DNA from: Pomacea canaliculata
Lineage: Eukaryota; Mollusca; Gastropoda; Architaenioglossa; Ampullariidae
DNA length: 64,000 nucleotides
Direction: 5' to 3'
NCBI RefSeq assembly: GCF_003073045.1
Contig: NC_037596.1
Span: forward strand, 15,710,550-15,774,549
Made by a program: the position numbers and the translations under genes. Below the pieces are notes generated by a model. That model made no database searches, had not been told where the DNA came from, and saw only the letters and a list, made by a program, of their open reading frames with translations. Shown here in pieces: positions 48,101 through 60,287 of the stretch (position 1 is its first letter; each line of letters starts with the position of its first letter).

Positions 48101-48178
48101 AAAGTATAACATACAGTGAGTGCCAGTTGTTGTTTTCTTACACTGTGTACAGTATTGCTGTTTTTACGAAAGAAATAG
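45165..48178 (+). CDS. Gene D: type 2 membrane protein with three Ig-like exons
   Basis: The exons are 45165-45240 (signal peptide), 45421-45780, 46019-46306, 46433-46738, 47149-47199 (linker) and, less certainly, 48117-48178 (membrane). Ig-like exon 1 (26-145) has FSYHLEDET and RTYSDIIWELYR. Exon 2 (146-241) is a C2-like domain (VSVSCSFINGKPPVS, LTLSLGEFRC, TIRCEAPG). Exon 3 (242-343) has EVKCNLSG and GEGIWTLHVITELG. The candidate last exon reads CCFLTLCTVLLFLRKK then stop, a short membrane span with a basic stop-transfer and no tail; its acceptor has a weak pyrimidine tract. All junctions are phase 1, giving 380 residues. An in-frame upstream ATG at 45156 is possible; 45165 matches gene C. 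AATAAA lies at 48566. Confidence 0.72.
46318..46384. repeat. (AATC)n low-complexity run in a gene D intron
   Basis: CAATCAAT tetranucleotide repeats with CAAACAAC interruptions fill most of the 126-nt intron between the second and third Ig-like exons of gene D, immediately 5' of the pyrimidine tract. Confidence 0.9.
47430..47660 (-). mobile_element. Mariner relic, copy 2
   Basis: The sequence from CCATGATGGTCCTTTTGAGC to GGCGATGTTCTTCTCGTTCA aligns with the mariner relic at 22.5-22.7 kb. It is shorter and more decayed. Its shared position relative to the linker exons of C and D shows that it was part of the ancestral block. Confidence 0.65.
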
Positions 48179-48565
48179 TACTAGTCCACGTATTTTTAAT
48201 ATTTACAAGGTTGTGTTTTAGCATCGTGAAGAAATAATCGTAATTGTAAATCCACTGAACAATTTGACTGAAGTTGACACCATTGTAAAGGTATGACATT
48301 GTCTTTGTAGGAGTTAAAGAACCACCACGCTGCGCTTCCCTGATGATCTCACACTAGTTAATGACTACAACAAAAAGAAAGACAGAAAGACAGAAAAGCA
48401 GCATAAGACACCAAGGAATGGATGCGTTTAAATACCATCTATATATCTATCCTAAACTGTTTTATGAGTGATTCCTTTTTTTATCGTTTTATGTGGTTGT
48501 TAAATGGTATATAATCAGATCTTTGATGATTGCATTGATTGGACAAAAGATGTACTATTTGTGAA

Positions 48566-48571
48566 AATAAA
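48566..48571 (+). terminator. Possible polyadenylation signal of gene D
   Basis: AATAAA 388 nt after the proposed stop of gene D (48176-48178). It supports, but does not prove, that the gene ends here. Confidence 0.4.
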
Positions 48572-50279
48572 TATTTTATATATCACTTTAAGAGTTAATG
48601 GGTCTCTTATAAGTGCTCTAAAATGTATTTACCGCTCGCTAGTCAAGATACGATGATAGTATATATTTTTTTCACTCTGTGTCATATCGTTTGATATTAG
48701 GATTTAAGTGTTAAAAGATTTTCAGGGAAAACTGATAAAACCAACTATGGTAAAGCAAGATTTGTTAGCAAGTGTCAGCTTCAGTGAAAAAGCATCACAA
48801 AGTAAAAAATGGAAAAAATTGCTAATTTTGTAACTATAAGCACTATTTTTTATTCAGGTCTTAAAGGTGACCAAATGATTTCCCAACTTGTGGATATTTA
48901 GTTAACTATTACAATAAATGCAGTTGTAAATAACAATTAAAAAGAACATAAATTTCACTCTGCACACTGAAACTATTAGGGATAGATGAAGGGAAATCGA
49001 ATTTGTTTTCGCCATTCAAGTGCACGATACTACTGATAACTCATCACAAGATGTGAATGTGTTCAAAAATATGTTTACCAGTAAAGAAGGATTCAAAAGT
49101 GTTTCAGAATAAGTGATGTCTAAGCATATTACTAAGGGCCTCAGTCTAAGTTGATCCTGAATTAAATTCATCAAGAAATTATGAATTTGCTACGAACCGC
49201 TAAAACGACTGTGAGCTAGAGAGCGAGAGCTTGCTGACAAAATCTTCTTTTTGACTTTAAAATAAATACAAATACAGCGACAAAATTATCTGTTTAAATA
49301 AAGGTATTTTACAGGTTGATTCATATATTAAAATATATATTTATATCAAAGCATAAATACTGAGAGGATTTCTTTAACATCAAAGGATTTCATTAAACTT
49401 GCTGGTACAAAAGAAAGAAACCGTCAGCTACCTGCCAACAAGTTGAGCTTGTATATAGTCGTGTCCCACTGCGCGCGCATTGAATTTCTTTAGCGTCTCT
49501 GACCCACTGACTCATCTGAACTGTCGACAAGTTTCGGCTTAGGCCTTTTGGGGCCGTCGTGTCACAAATGTTTGACCGGGTACAGGCTACAGTTGGTACG
49601 AATGTCAGCTAACGGAATATAGCTACAGAAACTAGTCCGTGAGTACTTGCTCTATTTATTCGCTTATTCAAAATACACGGGTTGACTTGAAATTTCAACA
49701 TTACATATATTTGAAACAGTTAAACTTGTGGGTCTGTGACTTAATGTATTAACTGAGAAAGTCAAAGGCATTTTGTGTCATCTGTATGTGCACACCGTCC
49801 TGTGTCAATGGACATGAATTATTTTAAATAGAGGCCAGGTACGGCTTAAAAATTACAAATCTACGATTTACAGGGTATCGTTATTCTTCTGATATCATTT
49901 GTTTTGCAATTGATTGAAATTTCTAAAATCTTTGTTGACATTTGTGACGTAAGCGGTTGCATTGGAAACGATTTATGATAGCCTAAGCAACCACTGTTAA
50001 AAGAACACAACTGTATTTCTGTTGTGATTAAATTCAATATTCATTTTTAAATGGTTACCTGAATTAAAGATTTACATTTCTATGCGAGCGAATAAATAGA
50101 AACGACTTATTCTTTTAATAATTTTTTTGTAAAACAATATGTTTTTAAAAAAAAAGGATTAAAAAAATTCTGGCAGAAAGTTTAACAAAGCTGGGTATTT
50201 TTCCATGTTTCTTTATTAAACAATAAAAACAAAGCTATACACAATATTTACAGGTATTAACAGAAACGTTTTTTTCACA

Positions 50280-50890
50280 TATCCAAAATCAAGCTGACGA
50301 AAAGTCCTTGTTCATTTGTTGCCTTTCTTTCACAATGTCAAAACTACGACGAGGTCGTTGCATGTCTTTATCCTTTCTAGTGTTGCGTCGGTCATGTTTC
50401 TTGGCGATGGTTGGTGAGTGGGAGGGCGGAAACTGGGATTTCCCTCTCCCGCCCTGTTGCAATTGTCTTCCACATTAGGTTACCCCACATCTCGTGGTAG
50501 TGCTCTTCTGGTAAAGTCTTTCCTCAATCTGGTGTTGATCCTCGAGGTGAAGGCGTCTTTTATCTGGGATGGTGCTACAACGTGTCTGTGGAGGCGTGCG
50601 TTGTTTCTCAGTGTCCATATTGCCTGTTTGTATTCTGTGAGGACTATGGCTGCTGCTGTTTGAGATGCTGTTGATAGGATGGGTGTTGAAGCGTATGCAG
50701 GCTAGTGTGTGTGTGGTGGGGGGTTGTGTTTGCGAGCTCGTTCATCAGTGTGGACAGTTGCTTGCGTGTTTGCTGTATGTACGTGCAGTGGAGGAGGATG
50801 TGTTGCAGAAGGCACACATCTTTTGTTTCGTTATACCTCTGCAGTATAGGGTGTATATGCCTGTTCAGGTTTGTACTATGTACCAATCAG
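50280..50890 (-). mobile_element. LINE 3'-terminal fragment
   Basis: The minus strand shows VCLLQHILLHCTYIQQTRKQ, a C...H...C pattern like the zinc-binding region near the C terminus of several non-LTR polyproteins (x-HIL.xC). It is followed by EYKQAIWTLRNNARLHR, like the terminal 'IW..RN..R' block. Stops interrupt it. No 5' part is present. Confidence 0.65.
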
Positions 50891-51244
50891 TATGTTGATA
50901 TTTTATCATAATTTTTCTTTTTATATTATTAACCTTAGTTGTTACACCGGATAAATACTGCATCAAATACCTTCAACAAGGTCAGGTCAGCCACATTAGT
51001 TTCATAAAGATGATGACGATTACAAACATACTGAACGATAGAATCCTGAGTTTGTATGTGCATCATAATATGAACTGGTCCTTTAAAAAAGCATTTGGAG
51101 AATGTCGAGACTAAGAGCAGGGGTAATTCCCGACTTAAAAATGCTTTTCACGATGGTGAGATTCAGATCCACGACGCGTGGGCGAGTCATGTACGAGTAA
51201 GTGTAAGATCATCCTCTACATGTAGCTGATGCTGCCAAGCTTAC

Positions 51245-51322
51245 ATATAGAGAGGCTGCACTCACGTTTCAAAGGGACTCAACTTTTCTTAACAAGGACA
51301 AAGGAGTGCAGCCTCTCTATAT
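51245..51322. repeat. Perfect 19-bp inverted repeat with a 40-nt loop
   Basis: The left arm ATATAGAGAGGCTGCACTC (51245-51263) is the exact reverse complement of 51304-51322. The 40-nt spacer is unrelated. It could be a very short foldback element or a small-RNA precursor hairpin; no target duplication is clear. Confidence 0.9.
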
Positions 51323-53299
51323 CTACGCTCTCTGATAGAGCTACCACAAAGAAAGGGAAGTAACTGTGGTGCAAACATTTATCAAAGTAGACGACAATTA
51401 CTCGAACTGTGATAGATGACAATTACAATAACGAATATAACAATCGTGCCAAGTCAAAAAAGCTTATAAATTCATAAAATGATGCAAAAATAATCATTCA
51501 AGGAAGTCGTTTTAAACTAGCTTGATTTTTAAATAAATTTATAACTTGGTGTATTTTTATAGTTTGAGGGCACGTGCAAGGGTACTAAAAGCAATTGATG
51601 AATTCAATAATGAAATGACTAAAGGTTAACTCAAAATCAAATAAGAAAATAACAAGAACATAAAATTTAATATAACAAAGTAATAACTAATAAAATGATG
51701 TAAAATAATAACATGAAATATAATAAAATGTTAACAAATAAAATTTAATTAGGCAGATAAAAGCCTTTGATTTTCGCTTAGTTTTACTGATTCAAAAGTA
51801 AAGAAAAAATAATTTAATATAAATATGGATTAACAATAGAATTAAATACCTAGATAACATGTAAACCATAAAATAGCGGATTACTACTGGTTTAGTTTTT
51901 TTGTTTGTTTTGTTGTTGGTTTTTTTCTTTTTTGGTTATGGATGGTTAGCAGTCCTAGCTACAACTTCATAACAAAGGAAAATTTGGTATCCACGGAAGT
52001 TGCGAAAGTAAGACTTTAAGCTAACAGGACATTAATGGTTACCTGCAAATGGGAATCTCAGCCAAAACTAGTGGTCAGTTTAAAGAATAAAGAAATAAAT
52101 TTTAAGCATTGTGCACAAACTTAAAACGGAAAGAAAATACAATCCTCTTCACAAAGACAAATGGTCTGAACCTTGAGGTCATCTGAGGACATTTTTAAAC
52201 GATCAAGGGAAATAACTCGACCCAACGCTTCGTCTGGTTACAGACAACGGGTACTGAAAATTAAAGATTTAAAAATCATTAATTACTTTTACACATGTTA
52301 CAAGCAGATTTTCGGTTAGATAATGCAATACAGGTAAGGATGTCTTTCTACTGGACAAAACTGTGCAAAAGAAATAATGGCCGTTGCTACAAATCACCTC
52401 TACACACTGTCACAGGGGTGACATGAGGCTAAAAAATCATCACAGCGAGGTGACCGAGCCGCACCTATCGCATGACTAACAGTTTTTTTTAAGAAAGGGG
52501 GAACGAAAAGGGATGACTAATTACTTATAATGGCCGGCGCTTTACTTACTAAGGAGACATAGCAAGGAAAGGTCCACTAGGTGTAGGGAGAATACCCAGT
52601 AACTGAAGTTAAGAGTACCATCTGATTAGTCATCAGTGAAATAAGTGTTGGCAGTAAGTCACAATATATTTACTTATTCACCCACATGTATATATCCTTG
52701 GCCACTTAAGGCAAGTTAAAGGTTTTTTACGCAAGCATGAACAATGATGCACACACACACACACACACATGTTATATGTAGTCATCAGGTGTATCTCATG
52801 TTATCACTATAACAAAAAACACTAAACCTACACCATACACAGACGATGGAGGAAACTTTACCAAGAAGAAAAACATGAACTATCAGTCCTGTGTCACATC
52901 TTCAAGAAAGGGAGTTAGGTGCTAGGTTTTAGTAGACTAGGTATATAGGTAGGTTAGACTAGATAAACTATATCTACGAAAGAAAGGTAGAATTTTAGCA
53001 GAAAATTCTACTTGGGAACTCGTTTTTTATCTAAAAATGGTCGCAGATTAACTGCACAAGTGCAGTTGTACAACTCGAACTTGGCAGGACATCATTGCCC
53101 GTCATCCGTGCACTTGACTGAAATAGTTCATGAGTAAATGCCGCGTTAACAACATTGTCAAACTATGTAGACGTTTTTGTTTATATCAATTTACTCGATT
53201 TGTTATCAAAGACAAAAATTTGACGACAGATGGCAAGTGGACTTAATATGACGATGGTTTCATTTGGCATTCAGTTTTGCAGACGTCGTCCAGGATGTT

Positions 53300-53354
53300 C
53301 ATAGGCGCAAAGACAGGCATGATTACCTGTTACAGATTATACTACAATGTCCAG
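53300..53354 (+). other. Candidate 5'-UTR exon of gene G
   Basis: Sequence ending AATGTCCAG is followed by a GTAAAC donor at 53,355. The next acceptor (CCTTGCAG, exon from 53,576) leads into the signal-peptide exon. The short reading ATGCACCATATCCGTTAA (53,590-53,607) just before the chosen ATG would be a tiny upstream frame. The exon's 5' limit is not defined. Confidence 0.4.
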
Positions 53355-53609
53355 GTAAACAATACTTTTCAATCCTTTTCATTCAAATTTAAATATAAAC
53401 TGTACCGATTTTTTTTCTCGAATTGTTTGGGATGTGGCAAAAGTACTGAACATAAATAAAATTTAACTCAAAAAGGCAAACCAGCTACGCACTACACACT
53501 TTGAAGTCCTTAATACACTGTGTTGTCGCAAAAATTATTGTTGATATAAATTTGCTTTGTTGTTTTTCCTTGCAGGCGGAGGGGAGACTATGCACCATAT
53601 CCGTTAAAT

Positions 53610-56057
53610 ATGCTAATTTCGTGGCTTATTGTGGTACTCGCTCTGCTTCATAAAGGTAAGCATACAGAATGAATTGATCGTTGGATGATATTTACAGAAC
53701 ACTTACGTTTTTATATTGTGCATTATTAGCAAAGGGATCACGAAAGACGTTTTACGTTATGGGTTTTTTTTTTTTTTGGTTCTTTGAGATAAGAAAGAGG
53801 GTTTACTAAAACAAAAACCTAAACAGTTAAAGTCATAAGCAGGTGCCACAATGTTTGGAGATTATCCAAGCTGGGACGAACTGTGGGTCATATTGGGTTA
53901 TAAGCCCATATTGAGCAACATCGCTCATAGGAAACGCAGTTTCAAATCTAGTAACAGTTACTCAGAATTATTGCTTTTGTATAATATTACGTATTTTACT
54001 TGACTTGCCCTTTCATGTGCCTATTGGTTTGCGTATGCATGGGTTGGCGCACGATGCTGTGGGTGTTTTTGTGTGTGTTTGTTTGTTCGCACTCTTTGCA
54101 GTGAACACACAAGCAGACTGCGATGCATCTGAGAGGCCGGTATTAAAATGTTACTTTCCCAGAAATGTGAATGCCACGCAAACAGATTTTTCAGTTTATT
54201 TTCAGTTCGATAATGGTTATGAAGGTACGTTGCTATTTCTATGCGCACTCTCAGTAAATAGAAAACATTTAAATGCCGCTGTGTATATTACTTGGGATTT
54301 CATAGTTGTCAAAACTTTAACTCTTCTCCGACGTCTAAGCTAGAGGGCAGTTTGACCCACTGGTACTAATGATTTTTTCCCTTTCCGGAAAAATTATTAA
54401 TAAAACTAAAAGAGGTAAGAGAATAATTAAAACTGATAATGATAGATCAAAATATGTAGAAAAGGAACAATCTACCTGTATAAGTAGCAACAACAACTCG
54501 CAGGTTGTTAACGTGTAAATATGTCCATACCTATAATGTTGACTCTGACTTGTTGAATTTTATATTTTGTGACATTATTGATGGCCTAGTCTAAGTAAAC
54601 AACGAAAGAAATGTTTAGATTACATAAGATCACATTTTATGCTAGGTAGGCAACTGTGCAACAAGTAAAATGCTGTAATGCTGAAAGGCATGTCAACTAT
54701 TTGGTTTGCAATACTTTACACAGAGCTGCTGGTTGACTGCATTTGGCTGAATCACTGGTTTCAATGCCTCAAGCAGGAAGGCTTTAATATCACGCAGCAG
54801 GTTTCGACAACTGCTGAAATCAGTTTGCCAACACGATTTAAAAGCGCTAATGGAACATACAGATGTAATCTTGAGGGTCTCGAACATAAACTAGGAAATC
54901 CCTGTCGATCTGGTGAAAAGCGACAAGACAAGCAAGTAGAGACCCAGACAAATCAGTTTAACGGAACCATCCCCGAAAATCATCCTAATGACAAAGGTAA
55001 ATGTCAATACTTATGTTAAACACTGTGTACTCGGTGTGTATTAGTAACAAACGATAAATGCGCAATTTCTCTATGATTAAATTAACTTGAGAGCAGCATT
55101 TATTGCAATAATTACTTTCAGTTTGACTTCGGTAATAAATAATTGTAATGTTATACCAGTTGGATTACAAATGTAACCACCCTCTTATAATACTTATGGA
55201 CGATAGGGCCCACACCCTGCATAATGGAACAGAGGGATTGACTAAAGAGTTACGAACACTGAAGTACAAAGAGTTATTACATCTTATCCCGACAGTTACT
55301 CGCAAGTATTTCTACTGGACATATGCCATACCACACTTTTCTTGAGTACATTAATTACACTTTATTTGATTCCTAACCTGGCCTTAGATATTTAGACCAT
55401 AGTCCAAAGATAATCATTTTCTACGCATAACTTTTTAGTTTATTAAAACTACTTGAATCTGTGTTATGTTAAGGTTCACCTGTACCTGTACATATAGTGG
55501 TGCTACCTCTCTTCGCTGGTTTGACTGTGATTGCAGTAGCTGTTACTGTTCTATATAAGCGAAAACAATTGGTGAGTTGCACATGACAAATAACGCTCGA
55601 CTCTATGAAATTAATTTATATAATTAAGCATTATAAAGTGTTTCTTAACATAAAACTTCTCCCAGCACAAAAGGGTTCAGTACACGTGCGTTTCTAGTAT
55701 TTCTTTTTTAGAGACTAAAATCGGTAAAAAAAAATTGTTCTCTCTCTCTTTTTCACACACACAGACAGACAATATGGACATATTTTGAAAGTAAAAATTT
55801 AAAGAAAGCAGTGAATTTCTGCGTGTGTGTGAGAGAGAGAAAGAGAGTGCGTGTGTGTATATTTATGCATACCAGGGCATACTTCTTGTTATGTTTTTCA
55901 TTTAGATGTCTTAAACACTGTCGCTTTTAAAAATTCTTTTTTATCAACCTTTCTACAAGAAAAAAAAGTTAATTATTTGTAACAACTCATAGTTGACTTT
56001 TTTTTCTTTCAGTCAAAACCAGAAGTGAAAATACCATGGGAGCATGTCAACGCCTAA
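53610..56057 (+). CDS. Gene G: minimal type 1 membrane protein with one split Ig-like domain
   Basis: Five exons form a 194-residue frame: 53610-53655, 54102-54224, 54724-54996, 55474-55571, 56013-56057. The signal peptide is MLISWLIVVLALLHK. One Ig-like domain (16-147) has LKCYFPRNVNATQ in the front half and GTYRCNLEG in the back half; the back half is the longest of the family (91 codons). A membrane segment follows (VVLPLFAGLTVIAVAVTVLY, about 155-174). The tail of about 20 residues starts with KRKQ and ends PWEHVNA, lacking the PDZ-like ending of A and F. It is the simplest member of the class and closest to unit c of gene F, including its 3' intron. The ATG follows an upstream ATG that stops after five codons. 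Splice sites are all GT/AG. Confidence 0.85.
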
Positions 56058-56460
56058 TTTTCAAAATGTTTTGATCTTGTGGATACGTGTAAAGATAGAT
56101 TAGCACGATGTTATTCAGTTAACACAAAATGAAGAGATTCGCAATGCGTTAGCAGCCGGCAATAGTCGGCTTTACGGTCAGGAAAGGTTTTAAGTAAAAT
56201 GAAATATGGCAACCTGATTTGGTGAATTTGATTGTTCGACAATTCAAAACCAAATCAAACCATATTTGGAGTAACAAATTCTTAAGGTTTTTTTTTTTCG
56301 TTACTACAAGAAGACTTGCGGCCTTATGGTTCACTGGTGGCGTAAAATAATAATAATAATAAGAAACTACAAGAAGAAAACTGTTATCTTTTACCTAAAG
56401 GCAACTCCTACTTTGTTTACCTGTGATGTTCTTTTAGTTTGTTTCAAATACCGCAGACCT

Positions 56461-59270
56461 CCTTTCTCTGTTATATTTCGTACTTTTCTTTCACCCTCTA
56501 CAGAGAAAAGAAAGAAAAAAACCAAAAAAAAAAAAAAAAAAAACCCAAAAAAAACAAAAAAAAAATATATATATAAATAAATAAACCCCCAAAAACTGTG
56601 GGTTATTTCTGTACTATTTACCACGAATCATTTCTTTATGTTTTGTTTTCGACACGACAATAAAGAGATACCTCACGTGGCTAACAGTCCGGCATTACTA
56701 TAACAGGCTACTCCCTTTGAACTTTCGGGTTTCCTTTCGCCGTGATCACAAAGAGTGTAGTGTTATGTAAAATTTTTTACTAATACTCTAATTTCTCTGT
56801 TATATTTCGTGCTTTTCTTTCACCTTAAACAGAGAAAAGAAAAAAAAAATCAGTGGGTTTTGTCTGTACCCTTACCACGTGGGACTTCTTTATGGTTTTG
56901 TTTTCCACTTGACAATAAAGAGATACCTCACGTGGTCAACAGTACGGCCCTACTATAACATCTACTCTCTTTGAACTTTTGGGTTTCCTTTCGCCATGAC
57001 AACAAAGAGTTTAATGTTATGTAAGACATTTTACTCATACACCATATACCATCATCGTATGTTTGAAGCTTTCTTTTGTGATGACCAAACGAAGAGTATT
57101 CTTGAGTGTAGTTTCGTTCAATACGCGGGACATTTTCGTTAATTTTGACTTCGAGGGTTTTTGTAATAAGAAAAAGATTCTCTGTAGATTGTTAATATTA
57201 CCATGTGGCTACTCTCCTTAGTTTTGCTTTATTTTGTTAAAAACAAGGAGAGTACTGCAGTTGTGTTATCATCCTTTGTTGATTTTTAAACAATTTTAGA
57301 ATAGTTCCTAAATACGAAGAAGAATGGATGAACAAGTAGAAATATATTTTTCTATTGTAATTCTAGAGTAAAGATGGTAAAGAACTCAATTTATTTTTTA
57401 TTTTGCTACATCTAAGCAGATTCTACCCACTTTTTGTGTCTTTAAGTCAGACTGTTGTATGCAGACTTTTCATATTTTTCCCTTAATCACAAAGGGCAAG
57501 TTAAATGTTATTGTGCCATACTTTTCCTGCATAGGCTAACAAAACAAATGCTGAATTTCAAAGTTAGTAGCAACGGACATTAATCACTGACAAAGAAACT
57601 GATGTTCCCTCATCTTTCGCTATGTTTATCAATAACAACTGGTAAAAAGAAAAACTTTGTAGCAAATTTCCGATGAGTTCTCTTGACATTTTATAATGTA
57701 AAAGTTAGATTGATGTCCCATTACCTTACTGCCTAGTTGATAATTAGTAATTTCTTTCCCCTTTTTGTAGATCTTAGTTACACTTTGTGTCTACTGTTTA
57801 ATCTATGCTTCTGCTACTCACTTGTTATCTTCTAGACCAGTGGTTCTCAAAGTGTGGTCCGCGGGCAGAAGTCGGGTGGTCCGCGGCTGACAGTCGTCAT
57901 ATGTCAGCAAAGTGATGTTTAAAGTGATGCATTCCTCGCATTAACATTTTAATTACAAAGAACAAGGTAGGTAGTTTATGTCAACTTATTACTATACTAC
58001 TGTCACAAAAGGACATTTAGTTTTGAATTGTAATGAAACAAATGAGGCAATTTAAATGTGAAATTCATAGTACAGAGTGATTTTTAGGCCTTGGTGGTCC
58101 GCCAAATTTTTTACTTTAGTACAGTGGTCCGCGGTCCGAAATACTTTGAGAACCACTGTTCTAGATTGTTCTTCCATGCCGGCACCACATCACTTCTTTT
58201 TTATGGACCACTTTAAATGGTTGACTAGCAGTCTCTCCTGCAACATCTTGGAACCAGATGTCAGCATATATTTCACTCTCTGATATATATATATTGCAAT
58301 TAAACTATTAGTGTTCTCTGCTCATGGTGCAGCTGTTATGCTACTCATTCTTGTCAGGGTCGAAATCGACAGCTATGTTTTTTTTTTATTTTTTGTTGTT
58401 TTGTTGTTGCTTTTTTGAGGTCTTATGTCTTTGTTGCTGTTGAAACATGTGTTACCACTCAAGAGTCTTTAATGATCTGATTTTCTTATTAGTAAACATT
58501 TTGTATCTGTTTGATATCTTAAGTGTTCTCAATTTTTCTTTAAAAGATATTTGTAAAGATATTTAAATGCACTGTACAGTGGAAACATATGTAATATAAA
58601 TTGACATATTTTTTCCAATTTGTTGGCAGCATTATGCATTATCTTGGCTCAAGAGTAGTTCGTCGGTATTGTATTCAAGTTTAAAGTTTTTGCGTAAGGA
58701 TAGCTTGCATGTATTAATAAACTACTATAAGCTTTCTTTGATAACCCTGAAGGTTGTTTGAGCACCCTAAACACAAATTGTTTCATGCTCTTTTACTTGG
58801 CATGATAGCTTTTTGTTATCTCGATCACAAGATTAAGAATTCATTTGTGTTAAATATTTCGGATTTACGACAATTTACCCGTTCTGTACATTGTTTTCCT
58901 TTCGTCGAGACCACAAGGAGAATCTGTTTATGCAGTGTTGTTCTGATTGCTACTACAGACTGCTGTTACAGTATTTTCGGGTCTTTGTTTCGTAATGGAC
59001 ACAAAGAGGGTCCTGTTGATGTTATTTGTGCTTAATATCACAGTTCTTTTCTCGTTTACTTTCTATTTTTCTTTCGCTGTCAACTGAGAAAAGAGACGCT
59101 GTTATATTTGAGCCTACTACCACAGTTTACTCTCCTTGATAGCATTTTTTTCGAAGTGGCAATAAGGAGAGGACTATCATGGTTAAAAATTTATTAGCTC
59201 GTGATTTATTTTACATATCACTTCCCTTGTCCCTTAGTATTTTATGTAAAAACAAGAGAAACTCATGTAA
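56461..59270. ncRNA. Array of about a dozen related two-helix hairpins
   Basis: Repeated stem-loops run downstream of gene G. Clear members are 56461-56510, 56621-56680, 56700-56766, 56792-56837, 56875-56935, 56955-57020, 57061-57090, 57210-57254, 58968-59016, 59034-59108, 59119-59183 and 59211-59270. Most have an inner helix of 7-10 bp (CTCTTTG/CAAAGAG, CTCTCCTT/AAGGAGAG, CTTTTCTC/GAGAAAAG) and several an outer helix of 4-10 bp (ATAACA/TGTTAT, CCACGTG/CACGTGG, TTACAT/ATGTAA) across a small internal loop. The terminal loop often contains TTTCG, four to six bases, then GACNA. Stems differ between members while loops are alike. The first six form a tandem duplicate of a three-hairpin unit. Strand and transcription are unknown; the array could be structured 3' UTR of gene G, a small-RNA cluster or foldback repeats. 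Confidence 0.5.
57838..58158. mobile_element. hAT-type MITE within the hairpin array
   Basis: The ends are CAGTGGTTCTCAAAGT and ACTTTGAGAACCACTG, a perfect inverted repeat, and GGTCCGCGG words lie inside each end. The flanking 8-mers TTCTAGAC and TTCTAGAT agree at seven positions, as expected for a hAT target duplication. About 320 nt, no transposase. Confidence 0.93.
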
Positions 59271-59299
59271 TTGACACATCTCTCCCTCTCTCACTATTT

Positions 59300-60256
59300 T
59301 TTGAGATTTCACTGATATTGTTACATTATTTTTTCATCGTTTCAGTACGGAACATACTTGCTGTTGTTTAAAGTATGACAGATTACTTGTGTTATTTTTA
59401 ATAGTTTATCGCGTGCCTTTACTTTTACCGACATTTTTAAAATAAGTTTGCATTCGTGTGTCATTATATTACTAACTAATTGATATCTTGCGAGTGTTGG
59501 TGCCAAAATTGATTGCCTATTTTTCAAAAAGATTGTACTTCATTCAAACTGCAATGCAATAAACATATGTAATATTTGAGTTGTTATTGTTGACCTGTAT
59601 TTTTAGAGTAGACTAGTAAAAGTATTTAGTAAGCAATGTTGGCGTTTGTTCCTTTTTTAAAAACTTTTATGCGGGAAAAACTTTATCATTTAAGGCTCTA
59701 GGCCAAAAACCTAGTTTCCAAGTAAATTCCAAGTAAACTGAAGCAATTAGAAATGTTAAAAATGTTAAGAACTGCCTTGTAAATCTCCAAAAGCATCAAA
59801 CATATAACATGCTAAGAAACCACCACTGTATATTCAAATAAGAATTGAATATGTAGAGCGAGCTTGAGAAGTGTAGGACCACATCAAAATAATAAAAATA
59901 CTAATAAAATAACTGGGCTTTACCTTTAAAACCTTGGCCCAACGAATGGCAGTATTGGATGTATACTGGAAAGTTGAAGATGATAGTGGGGATGCTGATA
60001 ATGTTGATGTTGATGATGTTGATGTTGATGTTGATGATGTTGATGATGTTGATGATGTTGATGTTGATGATGATGATGATGATGATGATGATGTTGATGA
60101 TGATGATGTTGATGATGTTGATGTTGATGATGTTGATGATGTTGATGATGATGATGTTGATGATGTTGATGATGATGATGTTGATGTTGATGTTGATGTT
60201 GATGTTGATGATGATGTTGATGATGATGATGTTGATGATGATGTTGATGATGATGT

Positions 60257-60287
<31 letters not shown>

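Larger units (their letters stand above)
48600..53200. other. Interval between gene D and gene G
   Basis: It holds a LINE 3' fragment (50,280-50,890), a 19-bp perfect hairpin (51,245-51,322) and an AC microsatellite (52,751-52,770). The rest is AT-rich, and I see no exon in it. Weak similarity of 49,480-49,620 to 23,820-24,010 hints that the block duplication may extend further than I marked. Confidence 0.4.

Noticed and set aside
48310-48357. GAGTTAAAGAACCACC... after TTTGTAG as a terminal exon of gene D
   Set aside because: It is open for about 15 codons, but no membrane exon in a compatible phase leads to it; the 48,117 candidate already ends the frame.
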